Shown piece after piece: positions 24,642 through 32,992 of a DNA stretch of 64,000 bases. A program made the position numbers and the translations under genes. The stretch is from contig NZ_SBKO01000001.1 of NCBI RefSeq assembly GCF_004122165.1, positions 992,001 through 1,056,000 of the forward strand, read 5' to 3'. Position 1 is the stretch's first letter; each line of letters starts with the position of its first letter. Under the pieces are notes generated by a model that did no database searches, was not told the origin of the DNA, and worked only from the letters and a program-made list of their open reading frames with translations. Origin of the DNA: Flavobacterium amnicola. GTDB taxonomy: Bacteria; Bacteroidota; Bacteroidia; Flavobacteriales; Flavobacteriaceae.

Positions 24642-26156
24642 ATGTATACATTTTCAAGCAAATTAAAAAACTTAGCGATCATCTTAATGGTTTTAGGACT
24701 ATTAGGAATTGGTTATGGTTTTTTCAGTGCACCTAAAAATACAGAGGACGTAGAAAAAATATTAGCAGCCGATGCTCATGGAGAACATCATGCCGCTCCT
24801 GCCGCTCACGGTGAGGCAAAGCATGAAGCAACTCCAGCTGCACATACAGAGGCAGAACATGCGGTTGAAGCCGTTAAAGATTCTGCAGCAGTAGCAGCAC
24901 ACGGATTAGATTCTGTGGCAGCTCATGTTGAAGAAGCTCATGTAGCAGAAGTTGCAAAACCGGAAGCACATGAGGCTCCTGCAACGGAAGCACATGCTGA
25001 AGTAGCTCATGTAGAAGCAGCTCACGGAGAGGCACATGCAGACGAGCACAAAGAACATGTGGAACATGTTTTTCATCAATTACAAAACAAACCATGGTCA
25101 GCTTTATATGTTGGTGCCTTGTTTATCTTTTTAATTTCTTTAGGAGTATTAGCATTTTATGCGATTCAATGGGCAGCTCAAGCAGGTTGGTCTCCAGGTT
25201 TATTTAGAGTAATGGAAGCGATCACCGCATACATTGTTCCAGGAGGAATTATTTTGTTTGTATTATTAGTATTATCAGGAGTTCATATTAACCACTTATT
25301 TGTTTGGATGGACCCAGAAGTAGTGGCTAAAGATCATTTAATTCAAGGGAAATCAGGTTATTTAAATGTTCCTTTCTTCTTAATCAGAGCGGCTATTTTC
25401 TTAGGAGGTTGGATGTTATATCGTACGTACACACGTAAAAACTCGCTTGCTTTAGATGAAACAAACGATCAAACGTATTACAAAAAGAACTTTAAAGCTT
25501 CTGCCGGTTTCTTAGCATTCTTCTTGGTTTCTGAGTCTATGATGTCTTGGGATTGGATTATGTCAGTTGACCCACACTGGTTTTCTACATTATTTGGATG
25601 GTATGTATTTGCAAGTTTCTTTGTAAGTGGTATCACAACTATTGCATTGATCACTTTATACTTAAAATCAAAAGGATATTTAGAACATATTAACAACAGC
25701 CATTTCCATGATTTAGCTAAATTTATGTTCGGTATTTCAGTTTTCTGGACGTATTTATGGTTCTCTCAATTTATGTTGATGTGGTATGCGAATATACCAG
25801 AAGAGGTAACCTATTACAAATTCAGAATTGAACATTATAATCTTCCTTTCTTCGGAATGGTAGTGATGAACTTCGTATTCCCAATCTTAATCCTAATTAA
25901 CACCGATTTCAAACGTGTGCCTTGGATTATCACTATGGCGGGTATCATCATCCTATCAGGTCACTATTTAGATTTCCACAATATGATTTTCCCTGCAACA
26001 GTAGGTGACCAATGGTTTATTGGTGCAGCTGAGCTAGGTTCTTTAGCATTCTTTGCTGGATTATTCATCTTTGTAGTATTTACAGCATTATCTAAAGCAC
26101 CATTATTAGCTAAAGGTAATCCGCTTATCGAAGAAAGTAAACATTTTCATTATTAA
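24642..26156 (+). CDS. actF: Alternative complex III subunit ActF with His-rich insert
   Basis: 504 residues. A first membrane helix (about 10-29, LAIILMVLGLLGIGYGFF) is followed by a long Ala/His/Glu segment (residues 46-145) with 19 histidines, then the NrfD-like membrane core of about nine helices beginning WSALYVGALFIFLISLGVLAFYAIQW. ActF is the second NrfD-type subunit; it is not thought to bind quinol but may help in proton movement. The His-rich segment is not part of the usual functional core. The next gene, coxB, starts 19 nt downstream. Confidence 0.93.
   Translation: MYTFSSKLKNLAIILMVLGLLGIGYGFFSAPKNTEDVEKILAADAHGEHHAAPAAHGEAKHEATPAAHTEAEHAVEAVKDSAAVAAHGLDSVAAHVEEAHVAEVAKPEAHEAPATEAHAEVAHVEAAHGEAHADEHKEHVEHVFHQLQNKPWSALYVGALFIFLISLGVLAFYAIQWAAQAGWSPGLFRVMEAITAYIVPGGIILFVLLVLSGVHINHLFVWMDPEVVAKDHLIQGKSGYLNVPFFLIRAAIFLGGWMLYRTYTRKNSLALDETNDQTYYKKNFKASAGFLAFFLVSESMMSWDWIMSVDPHWFSTLFGWYVFASFFVSGITTIALITLYLKSKGYLEHINNSHFHDLAKFMFGISVFWTYLWFSQFMLMWYANIPEEVTYYKFRIEHYNLPFFGMVVMNFVFPILILINTDFKRVPWIITMAGIIILSGHYLDFHNMIFPATVGDQWFIGAAELGSLAFFAGLFIFVVFTALSKAPLLAKGNPLIEESKHFHY
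24777..25076 (+). repeat. Low-complexity His/Ala/Glu coding tract in actF
   Basis: Degenerate repeats of the forms AHGEA, AHVEA and EAHAE; 19 His within 100 codons, placed after the first membrane helix. Confidence 0.8.
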
Positions 26157-26175
26157 TATTTAAACAAGAAAACAG

Positions 26176-27348
26176 ATGACAACTTTGTTGGTTCTTATAG
26201 TTTTAGTCTTATTATCAGTTGCTGTATGGCAAATGACTAAAATTTTCGACTTGACTCAAGTGGGTAGAAAATGCGATGATTCGCAAGTTGCTACCGATAA
26301 TGATAATAATGTTCAAGGATATTTAATGTTTGGTTTTCTTGCATTCCTTAACATCTTCATAATTTTCGGATTATTGAAATGGGGGCATTTAGTGTTAACT
26401 AATCCAGCTTCTGAACATGGTGCAGATTATGATAATTTAATGTGGATTTCATTCGCAATTATCTTCTTTGTACAAACCATTACACAAGCTTTATTACACT
26501 ATTTCGCGTTTAAATATAGAGGAAATAAAGACAGAAAAGCATTGTACTATGCTGATAATGATAAATTAGAATTCATTTGGACAATTATTCCTGTAATCGT
26601 TTTAGCAGGTTTAATCCTTTACGGATTATATACTTGGACAAACATCATGTTTATTGATGAAGACGAGGATACGATTGTAATCGAATTATATGCAAAACAA
26701 TTTAGCTGGGAAGCACGTTATGCAGGTGAAGACAATGTATTAGGAAAAGCAAATGTTCGTTTAATCGAAGGAATTAACACGATGGGTGTTGATGTTAACG
26801 ATCCAAATGCACAAGATGATATTGCTGTTTCTGAATTGCATATTCCTAAAGGGAAAAAAGTACACTTTAAGTTCAGATCTCAAGATGTATTGCACTCAGC
26901 GTATATGCCTCACTTTAGAGCGCAAATGAACTGTGTTCCTGGAATGGTGACTGAGTTTGCTTTCAAACCAATTATGACTACTGACGAAATGCGTCAGGAT
27001 GCTAAAATGCAAGAGAAAGTAGCAACTATCAATAAAATTAGAGCTAAAAAGAGCGCACAATTAGTAGCTGAAGGAAAAACACCTTTAGACCCATATACTT
27101 TTGATTACCTATTGTTATGTAACAAAATTTGTGGAGCTTCTCACTATAACATGCAAATGAAAATTGTGGTAGATACGCCACAAGATTTCCAAGCTTGGTT
27201 AAAAGACAAAGGAACGATTGTAAATGCAGTGAAAGAGGAGAAAGCGAAAGCGAATGCAGAGGCGACTCCGGTGGTAGTACCAGTAGCTAAAAAAGCAGAT
27301 ACTACCGTTGTAGCTGAAGTTGTGGATACAACAGTTGTGAAAAAATAA
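26176..27348 (+). CDS. coxB: Cytochrome c oxidase subunit II
   Basis: 390 residues, longer than usual. Four hydrophobic stretches are visible near the N-terminus, the last two (WISFAIIFFVQTITQALLHYF and FIWTIIPVIVLAGLILYGLY) corresponding to the normal subunit II hairpin. The CuA domain has HSAYMPHFRAQMNCVPGM and the binuclear copper motif CNKICGASHYNM (C-x3-C-x3-H-x2-M). An Ala/Val/Lys/Thr-rich tail of about 45 residues follows. CuA accepts electrons from cytochrome c or directly from complex III. Encoded with act genes, it supports a complex III-oxidase supercomplex. Confidence 0.95.
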   Translation: MTTLLVLIVLVLLSVAVWQMTKIFDLTQVGRKCDDSQVATDNDNNVQGYLMFGFLAFLNIFIIFGLLKWGHLVLTNPASEHGADYDNLMWISFAIIFFVQTITQALLHYFAFKYRGNKDRKALYYADNDKLEFIWTIIPVIVLAGLILYGLYTWTNIMFIDEDEDTIVIELYAKQFSWEARYAGEDNVLGKANVRLIEGINTMGVDVNDPNAQDDIAVSELHIPKGKKVHFKFRSQDVLHSAYMPHFRAQMNCVPGMVTEFAFKPIMTTDEMRQDAKMQEKVATINKIRAKKSAQLVAEGKTPLDPYTFDYLLLCNKICGASHYNMQMKIVVDTPQDFQAWLKDKGTIVNAVKEEKAKANAEATPVVVPVAKKADTTVVAEVVDTTVVKK

Positions 27349-27382
27349 TTAATAAGAACTAAGAAAAATAAATAGAAAGACT

Positions 27383-29188
27383 ATGGCAGCAGCAGCACAT
27401 GACCACGATCACGCACACGATCACGATCACGCACACCACCATAAAGATACTTTTATAACTAAATATATTTTTAGTATAGACCACAAGATGATTGCTAAGC
27501 AATACCTTATTACAGGTATTATTATGGGAATCGTTGGAGTTGTGATGTCATTACTATTTAGAATGCAAATTGCTTGGCCAGAGGAATCTTTTGGAATTTT
27601 TAAATTCTTATTAGGTGAAAAAATGGCTCCAGGAGGTGTAATGCGTAACGATATTTATCTTGCGTTGGTTACTATTCACGGTACAATCATGGTATTCTTC
27701 GTATTGACTGCTGGATTGAGTGGTACCTTTAGTAACTTGTTAATTCCGTTGCAAATTGGAGCACGTGACATGGCCTCTGGATTCATGAATATGATTTCAT
27801 ACTGGATGTTCTTCTTGTCTTCAGTTGTTATGATTTGCTCTTTGTTTGTGGAGTCAGGACCCGCTTCTGCAGGATGGACAATTTACCCACCATTATCAGC
27901 ATTGCCTCAAGCAATTCCTGGTTCTGGAACAGGTATGACTTTATGGTTGGTTTCTATGGCGATTTTCATTGCTTCTTCGTTAATGGGTTCATTGAACTAT
28001 GTCGTAACAGTAATCAACTTAAGAACTAAAGGAATGACAATGACAAGATTGCCTCTTACGGTTTGGGCTTTCTTTATTACAGCTGTTATTGGTATTGTTT
28101 CCTTCCCAGTATTATTATCAGCAGCTTTAATGTTGATTATGGATAGAAGTTTTGGTACGTCATTCTTCTTGTCAGATATCTTTATTTCTGGTGAAGTATT
28201 ACATTACCAAGGGGGATCTCCAGTATTATTCGAACACTTATTCTGGTTCTTAGGACATCCTGAAGTATATATCGTATTATTACCAGCATTAGGTATTACC
28301 TCTGAAATTATTGCTACGAACTCACGTAAACCAATCTTTGGTTACCGTGCGATGATTGCTTCTATTTTAGCGATTGCTTTCTTATCAACAATCGTATGGG
28401 GTCACCACATGTTTATCTCTGGAATGAATCCATTCTTAGGTTCGGTATTTACCTTTACAACGTTATTAATTGCAATTCCTTCTGCGGTAAAAGCATTTAA
28501 CTATATTACAACATTATGGAAAGGTAACTTGCAGTTAAATCCTGCAATGTTATTCTCTATCGGATTGGTTTCTACATTCATATCTGGAGGATTAACAGGA
28601 ATTATTCTTGGAGATTCTACTTTAGATATCAATGTTCACGATACGTATTTCGTTGTCGCTCACTTCCACTTAGTAATGGGTATTTCTGCTCTTTACGGAT
28701 TCTTTGCTGGTGTGTACCATTGGTTCCCAAGAATGTTTGGTAGAATGATGAACAAAAACTTAGGATATATCCACTTCTGGGTAACTGCAGTTTGTGCTTA
28801 CGGTGTTTTCTATCCTATGCACTTTATAGGTATGGCTGGTTTACCACGTCGTTACTATACCAACACTAACTTCCCATTGTTTGATGATTTAGCAGATGTT
28901 AATGTATTAATTACAATGTTTGCTTTAATCGGTGCAGCTTTCCAATTAGTGTTCATGTGGAACTTCTTCTATAGTATTTTCTACGGCAAGAAAACAGTTC
29001 AAAACCCATGGAGATCAAATACTTTAGAATGGACAGCGCCTGTAGAACACATGCATGGAAACTGGCCTGGAGAAATTCCTCACGTACACAGATGGCCTTA
29101 TGATTATAGTAAACCAGGTCATGATGAAGATTTTGTGCCTCAGACAACTCCGATGAAAGAAGGAGAAGAAGAGTTACACCACGCTTAA
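27383..29188 (+). CDS. coxA: Cytochrome c oxidase subunit I (heme-copper oxidase, aa3 type)
   Basis: 601 residues with twelve or more membrane helices. Catalytic landmarks: WFLGHPEVYI (CuB His and the cross-linked Tyr, plus the D-channel Glu), VWGHHMF (two CuB His) and DTYFVVAHFHLVMG (heme a3 and heme a His ligands). This set marks an A-type oxidase that reduces O2 to water. The N-terminus is unusual: nine His in residues 6-20 (AHDHDHAHDHDHAHHH). Last gene of the operon, followed by a strong terminator at 29202. CoxC and assembly genes are not in this window. Confidence 0.97.
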   Translation: MAAAAHDHDHAHDHDHAHHHKDTFITKYIFSIDHKMIAKQYLITGIIMGIVGVVMSLLFRMQIAWPEESFGIFKFLLGEKMAPGGVMRNDIYLALVTIHGTIMVFFVLTAGLSGTFSNLLIPLQIGARDMASGFMNMISYWMFFLSSVVMICSLFVESGPASAGWTIYPPLSALPQAIPGSGTGMTLWLVSMAIFIASSLMGSLNYVVTVINLRTKGMTMTRLPLTVWAFFITAVIGIVSFPVLLSAALMLIMDRSFGTSFFLSDIFISGEVLHYQGGSPVLFEHLFWFLGHPEVYIVLLPALGITSEIIATNSRKPIFGYRAMIASILAIAFLSTIVWGHHMFISGMNPFLGSVFTFTTLLIAIPSAVKAFNYITTLWKGNLQLNPAMLFSIGLVSTFISGGLTGIILGDSTLDINVHDTYFVVAHFHLVMGISALYGFFAGVYHWFPRMFGRMMNKNLGYIHFWVTAVCAYGVFYPMHFIGMAGLPRRYYTNTNFPLFDDLADVNVLITMFALIGAAFQLVFMWNFFYSIFYGKKTVQNPWRSNTLEWTAPVEHMHGNWPGEIPHVHRWPYDYSKPGHDEDFVPQTTPMKEGEEELHHA

Positions 29189-29201
29189 TCATATAAATTA
29201 T

Positions 29202-29235
29202 AAAAAATGCCTTTCCGTAACGAAAGGCATTTTTT
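29202..29235 (+). terminator. Terminator of the act-cox operon
   Basis: AATGCCTTTC and GAAAGGCATT form a 10-bp stem with flanking A-run and T-run, 13 nt after the coxA stop. Confidence 0.88.
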
Positions 29236-29263
29236 ATTACCTTTATTCCGTTGAAAATTTATT

Positions 29264-29947
29264 ATGAGAAAACTTTTTTCATTTTTGCTCTTACTGCTTG
29301 CGAGTGCTTTTTATTCGCAAACGGTTCCAGATTTTGAAGCTATTGATTCTTTATATCGAGAAGACCAATTTTATTTTAGTACTACGTATAATATTTTTAG
29401 TAAAAAGCCTTCTGGAGTGTCACAAAATTCCTTTTCCGTTGGGTTAAGTACAGGTTTTCTCCGCGATTTTCCAATTAATAAAAAGAGAACAGTTGCCATT
29501 GCACCCGGGTTGGGATTTTCTTATAACAACTACAAACAAAACTTGGTGATTTCTGAAATGGCCAACACAACCAGTTATAGTTTAATCGCTTCCGATGTTG
29601 CTTTGGATAAAAATAAACTTTCTTTTCTTTCGGTTGATGTGCCACTTGAGTTTCGATGGCGCACTTCTACATTTGAATCCCATAAGTTTTGGAGAATTTA
29701 TACCGGTATAAAAGCCAGTTATGTGATTATGAGCCGATCAAAATATATTGCGGATAACGGTAACTATACCGTAGTGAATAATCCAGATATTAATAAGTTT
29801 CAATATGGAGCCTATATTTCAGCAGGATACAATACTTGGAATTTATATACCTATTACGGTTTGAACTCTATTTTTAATAAGGACATTTTATCTCCCAACG
29901 GAAACTTGAAAACATTGAATATTGGTTTGATGTTTTATATCTTGTAA
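29264..29947 (+). CDS. Outer-membrane beta-barrel protein, PorT-like
   Basis: 227 residues with signal peptide MRKLFSFLLLLLASAFYSQ. The remainder alternates polar and aromatic residues in strands such as FSVGLSTGFLRDFPI, VAIAPGLGFSYNNYK, LSFLSVDVPLEFRWR and LNIGLMFYIL (terminal strand ending in an aliphatic residue), typical of eight-stranded Bacteroidota barrels. The order and the phrase VDVPLEFRWRT resemble the PorT/SprT family of T9SS accessory proteins. Whether it is SprT itself is not certain: it could be a paralogue. It stands alone between the cox terminator and maeB. Confidence 0.7.
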   Translation: MRKLFSFLLLLLASAFYSQTVPDFEAIDSLYREDQFYFSTTYNIFSKKPSGVSQNSFSVGLSTGFLRDFPINKKRTVAIAPGLGFSYNNYKQNLVISEMANTTSYSLIASDVALDKNKLSFLSVDVPLEFRWRTSTFESHKFWRIYTGIKASYVIMSRSKYIADNGNYTVVNNPDINKFQYGAYISAGYNTWNLYTYYGLNSIFNKDILSPNGNLKTLNIGLMFYIL

Positions 29948-29996
29948 ACTTTCTAAAAGATTACCTTTAAAAATTTCATTCTTACGCTACATGTTT

Positions 29997-30004
29997 TACC
30001 TTTG
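29997..30004 (+). promoter_or_regulatory. Candidate -7 box for maeB
   Basis: TACCTTTG, 24 nt before the maeB ATG. No clear -33 TTG is visible. Confidence 0.45.
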
Positions 30005-30028
30005 TAAGTCCAATTATTTAGAATACTT

Positions 30029-32323
30029 ATGTCAGACGATAAAAAAAGAAGAGAAGCACTACTTTATCATGCAAAGCCTACTCCAGGTAAAATAAAAGTT
30101 GTTCCGACTAAAAAATATGCTACCCAACGTGATTTGTCATTGGCTTATTCACCAGGAGTGGCAGAACCTTGTATCGAAATTGCCAAAGATGTAACGAAAG
30201 TTTATAAATATACTGCCAAAGGTAATTTGGTAGCTGTTATTTCTAATGGAACTGCCGTTTTAGGTTTAGGAAACATTGGTCCCGAAGCTTCAAAACCAGT
30301 TATGGAAGGAAAAGCCTTGCTCTTCAAAATATTCTCTGATATTGATGTGTTTGATATTGAGGTAGATGCTACCGACATCGATAAGTTTGTAGAAACTGTT
30401 AAGGCTATTGCACCTACTTTTGGTGGAATTAACTTAGAAGACATAAAAGCGCCAGAATCTTTCGAAATTGAAAGACGTTTGGTAGAAGAACTTGACATTC
30501 CCGTTATGCACGATGATCAACATGGCACTGCTATTATTTCATCGGCAGCTTTGTTGAATGCGTTAGAACTTGCCGAAAAAGATATTGACAAAGTAAAAGT
30601 AGTTGTTTCAGGAGCGGGTTCTGCTGCTTTGGCTTGTGCTAATTTATATGTTTTATTAGGGATTAAGCCAGAAAATGTTTCGATGTTTGATGTGGAGGGT
30701 ATGTTGACGATTTGCAGAGAAGATTTATCTGACCTTCAGAAAAGGTATGCAAAAGAATGTAACCCGAAAACGCTGGCCGAAGCGTTAGTCGGAGCCGATA
30801 TGTTTTTAGGTCTTTCGGCGGGCAATATTTTAAAGCCAGAAATGCTATTAACAATGGCCAAAAATCCTATTGTTTTTGCTATGGCTAATCCAGTTCCAGA
30901 AATCGATTACAATTTAGCAATTGCCACTCGTGATGATATCATTATGGCTACAGGTCGTTCCGATTATCCTAATCAAGTGAATAATGTGCTTGGATTCCCT
31001 TATATTTTCCGTGGGGCTCTTGATGTAAGAGCGACTAAGATTAATGAAGCTATGAAAATGGCGGCGGTAAAAGCATTGGCTAGTTTAGCCAAACAATCAG
31101 TTCCAGAGCAAGTAAATGTAGCTTACGGAGAAACCAAATTGAATTTTGGAAAGGATTATATCATTCCGAAACCATTCGATCCGAGATTAATTTCGGAAGT
31201 GGCGCCAGCAGTTGCTAAAGCAGCTATGGAAAGTGGGGTAGCGTTAAATCCAATTACCGATTGGGACAAATACAAAGAAGAATTACTGGAACGATTGGGT
31301 TCAGACAATAAAATGGTGCGTTTGTTGGCCAATAGAGCCAAAACAAATCCGAAACGAATTGTATTTGCGGAAGCCGATCATTTCGATGTTTTAAAAGCTG
31401 CTCAAATTGTACACGAAGAAGGAATCGGAATTCCAATTTTACTTGGGAATCGAGAAATTATATTGGAGTTGAAAGAAGAACTTGGCTTTGATGCCGAAGT
31501 AGCTATTTTAGATCCAAAAACTAAAGATGAAGACGAGCGTCGTTTGCGTTTTGCTGAAATTTATTGGAAAGCTCGCCGTCGTCGTGGTATTACCTTATTA
31601 GATGCCCAAAAATGGATGCGAGAACGTAATTATTTTGCAGCCATGATGGTCAACGAAGGAGAAGCGGATGCCTTAGTAACTGGTTATTCTCGAAGTTATC
31701 CATCGGTAGTGAAACCAATCATGGAATTGATTGGAAAAGCACCGGGAGCAAGCCGCATTGCAACAACCAATTTGATGATGACCACCCGTGGGCCTATGTT
31801 CTTATCGGATACGGCAATCAATCCTAATCCAACAGCTGATGATTTGGCAAAAATTGCTTTAATGACCGCTAAAACAGTTCGATTGTTTGGTATGGAACCG
31901 ATTATGGCGATGGTTTCGTTTTCTAATTTCGGGTCTTCTAGTACGCCAAGTGCCGAAAAGGTGCGTCAAGCCGTTTCTCACTTGCACGAGTTTTACCCTG
32001 ACTTGATTGTTGACGGTGAAATTCAGACTGATTTTGCCTTGAATCCAGAGATGTTAAAAAGCAAATTCCCTTTTTCTAAATTAGCGGGACATAAAGTCAA
32101 TACTTTAATTTTTCCTAATCTTGAATCGGCAAATATTACCTATAAAATGCTTAAAGAGTTGTATAAGGTAGATTCCATCGGTCCAATTATGCTTGGTTTG
32201 GATAAGCCTGTGCATATTTTTCAACTGGGTGCCAGCGTAGAGGAAATGGTCAATATGGCTGCTGTAGCGGTTGTTGATGCACAAGAAAAAGAGAAACGAC
32301 AAAAGACTCACAAAAACATTTAA
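30029..32323 (+). CDS. maeB: NADP-dependent malic enzyme with phosphate acetyltransferase-like C-terminal domain
   Basis: 764 residues, the usual length for MaeB. The malic enzyme part (1 to about 425) contains LAYSPGVAEPC, NIGPEASKPVMEGKALLFK, HDDQHGTAI (metal and malate site) and a Rossmann loop VVSGAGSAALACANLY. From about 430 to the end is a PTA-like domain (FAEADHFDVLKAAQIV, ALVTGYSRSYPSV, IFPNLESANITYKML), known in E. coli to mediate allosteric control by acetyl-CoA rather than catalysis. It converts malate to pyruvate, yielding NADPH. It lies upstream of ruvA-sprA but 85 nt away, with a separate -7 box between. Confidence 0.95.
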   Translation: MSDDKKRREALLYHAKPTPGKIKVVPTKKYATQRDLSLAYSPGVAEPCIEIAKDVTKVYKYTAKGNLVAVISNGTAVLGLGNIGPEASKPVMEGKALLFKIFSDIDVFDIEVDATDIDKFVETVKAIAPTFGGINLEDIKAPESFEIERRLVEELDIPVMHDDQHGTAIISSAALLNALELAEKDIDKVKVVVSGAGSAALACANLYVLLGIKPENVSMFDVEGMLTICREDLSDLQKRYAKECNPKTLAEALVGADMFLGLSAGNILKPEMLLTMAKNPIVFAMANPVPEIDYNLAIATRDDIIMATGRSDYPNQVNNVLGFPYIFRGALDVRATKINEAMKMAAVKALASLAKQSVPEQVNVAYGETKLNFGKDYIIPKPFDPRLISEVAPAVAKAAMESGVALNPITDWDKYKEELLERLGSDNKMVRLLANRAKTNPKRIVFAEADHFDVLKAAQIVHEEGIGIPILLGNREIILELKEELGFDAEVAILDPKTKDEDERRLRFAEIYWKARRRRGITLLDAQKWMRERNYFAAMMVNEGEADALVTGYSRSYPSVVKPIMELIGKAPGASRIATTNLMMTTRGPMFLSDTAINPNPTADDLAKIALMTAKTVRLFGMEPIMAMVSFSNFGSSSTPSAEKVRQAVSHLHEFYPDLIVDGEIQTDFALNPEMLKSKFPFSKLAGHKVNTLIFPNLESANITYKMLKELYKVDSIGPIMLGLDKPVHIFQLGASVEEMVNMAAVAVVDAQEKEKRQKTHKNI

Positions 32324-32382
32324 TGTTCATCGAAAAATCAAGTAGTTAGTCTATGAAATGAAGCGTAATTAAAGAAAATTAC

Positions 32383-32390
32383 TATATTTG
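32383..32390 (+). promoter_or_regulatory. Candidate -7 box for ruvA-sprA
   Basis: TATATTTG fits the consensus perfectly and ends 18 nt before the ruvA ATG at 32409. The -33 region has no good TTG. Confidence 0.45.
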
Positions 32391-32408
32391 GCGGTTAACG
32401 AGAGTATT

Positions 32409-32990
32409 ATGATTGCACATATCCAAGGAAAATTAGTAGAGAAAAGCCCTACAGAAGTTGTAATAGACTGTAATGGAGTGGGTTATCAGGTTAATATTTC
32501 TTTGCATACTTTCGGATTATTACCATCGACCGATTTTATTAAGCTTTTCACGTACATGTTGGTAAAAGAAGACAGCCATTCCCTGTATGGATTCATTGAA
32601 AAATCGGAAAGAGAAATTTTCAAATTATTACTTTCTGTTTCGGGTATTGGTGCCAATACCGCTAGAACGATGCTTTCCTCTATAGAACCCAAGCAAATCA
32701 TTAACGCATTGGCCTCAGGTGATGTAGGCACCATTCAATCCATAAAAGGAATTGGAGCCAAAACAGCACAAAGAGCCATTCTAGATTTAAAGGATAAAGT
32801 GTTAAAATTGTACGCCTTAGAAGAAGTTTCCCTTTCGCAAAGCAATACAAACAAGGATGAAGCGTTATCAGCTTTAGAGGTTTTGGGATTTGTTAGAAAA
32901 ACTTCCGAAAAAGTAGTCGACAAAATCGTAGCTGCTATGCCTGATGCTTCCGTTGAAACAATTATTAAACAAGCCTTAAAAAACTTATAA
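32409..32990 (+). CDS. ruvA: Holliday junction branch migration protein RuvA
   Basis: 193 residues from the ATG at 32409; an in-frame TTG at 32388 lies inside the -7 box and is rejected. Domain I is the OB fold (MIAHIQGKLVEKSPTEVVIDCNGVGYQVNIS, THSLYGF-like region). Domain II has the two helix-hairpin-helix motifs LLSVSGIGANTARTML and IQSIKGIGAKTAQRAILDLKDK. Domain III at the C-terminus (DEALSALEVLGF) would contact RuvB. It binds four-way junctions as a tetramer. Its stop is followed after 2 nt by the TTG start of sprA, implying co-transcription and perhaps coupled translation. Confidence 0.96.
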   Translation: MIAHIQGKLVEKSPTEVVIDCNGVGYQVNISLHTFGLLPSTDFIKLFTYMLVKEDSHSLYGFIEKSEREIFKLLLSVSGIGANTARTMLSSIEPKQIINALASGDVGTIQSIKGIGAKTAQRAILDLKDKVLKLYALEEVSLSQSNTNKDEALSALEVLGFVRKTSEKVVDKIVAAMPDASVETIIKQALKNL

Positions 32991-32992
32991 CA

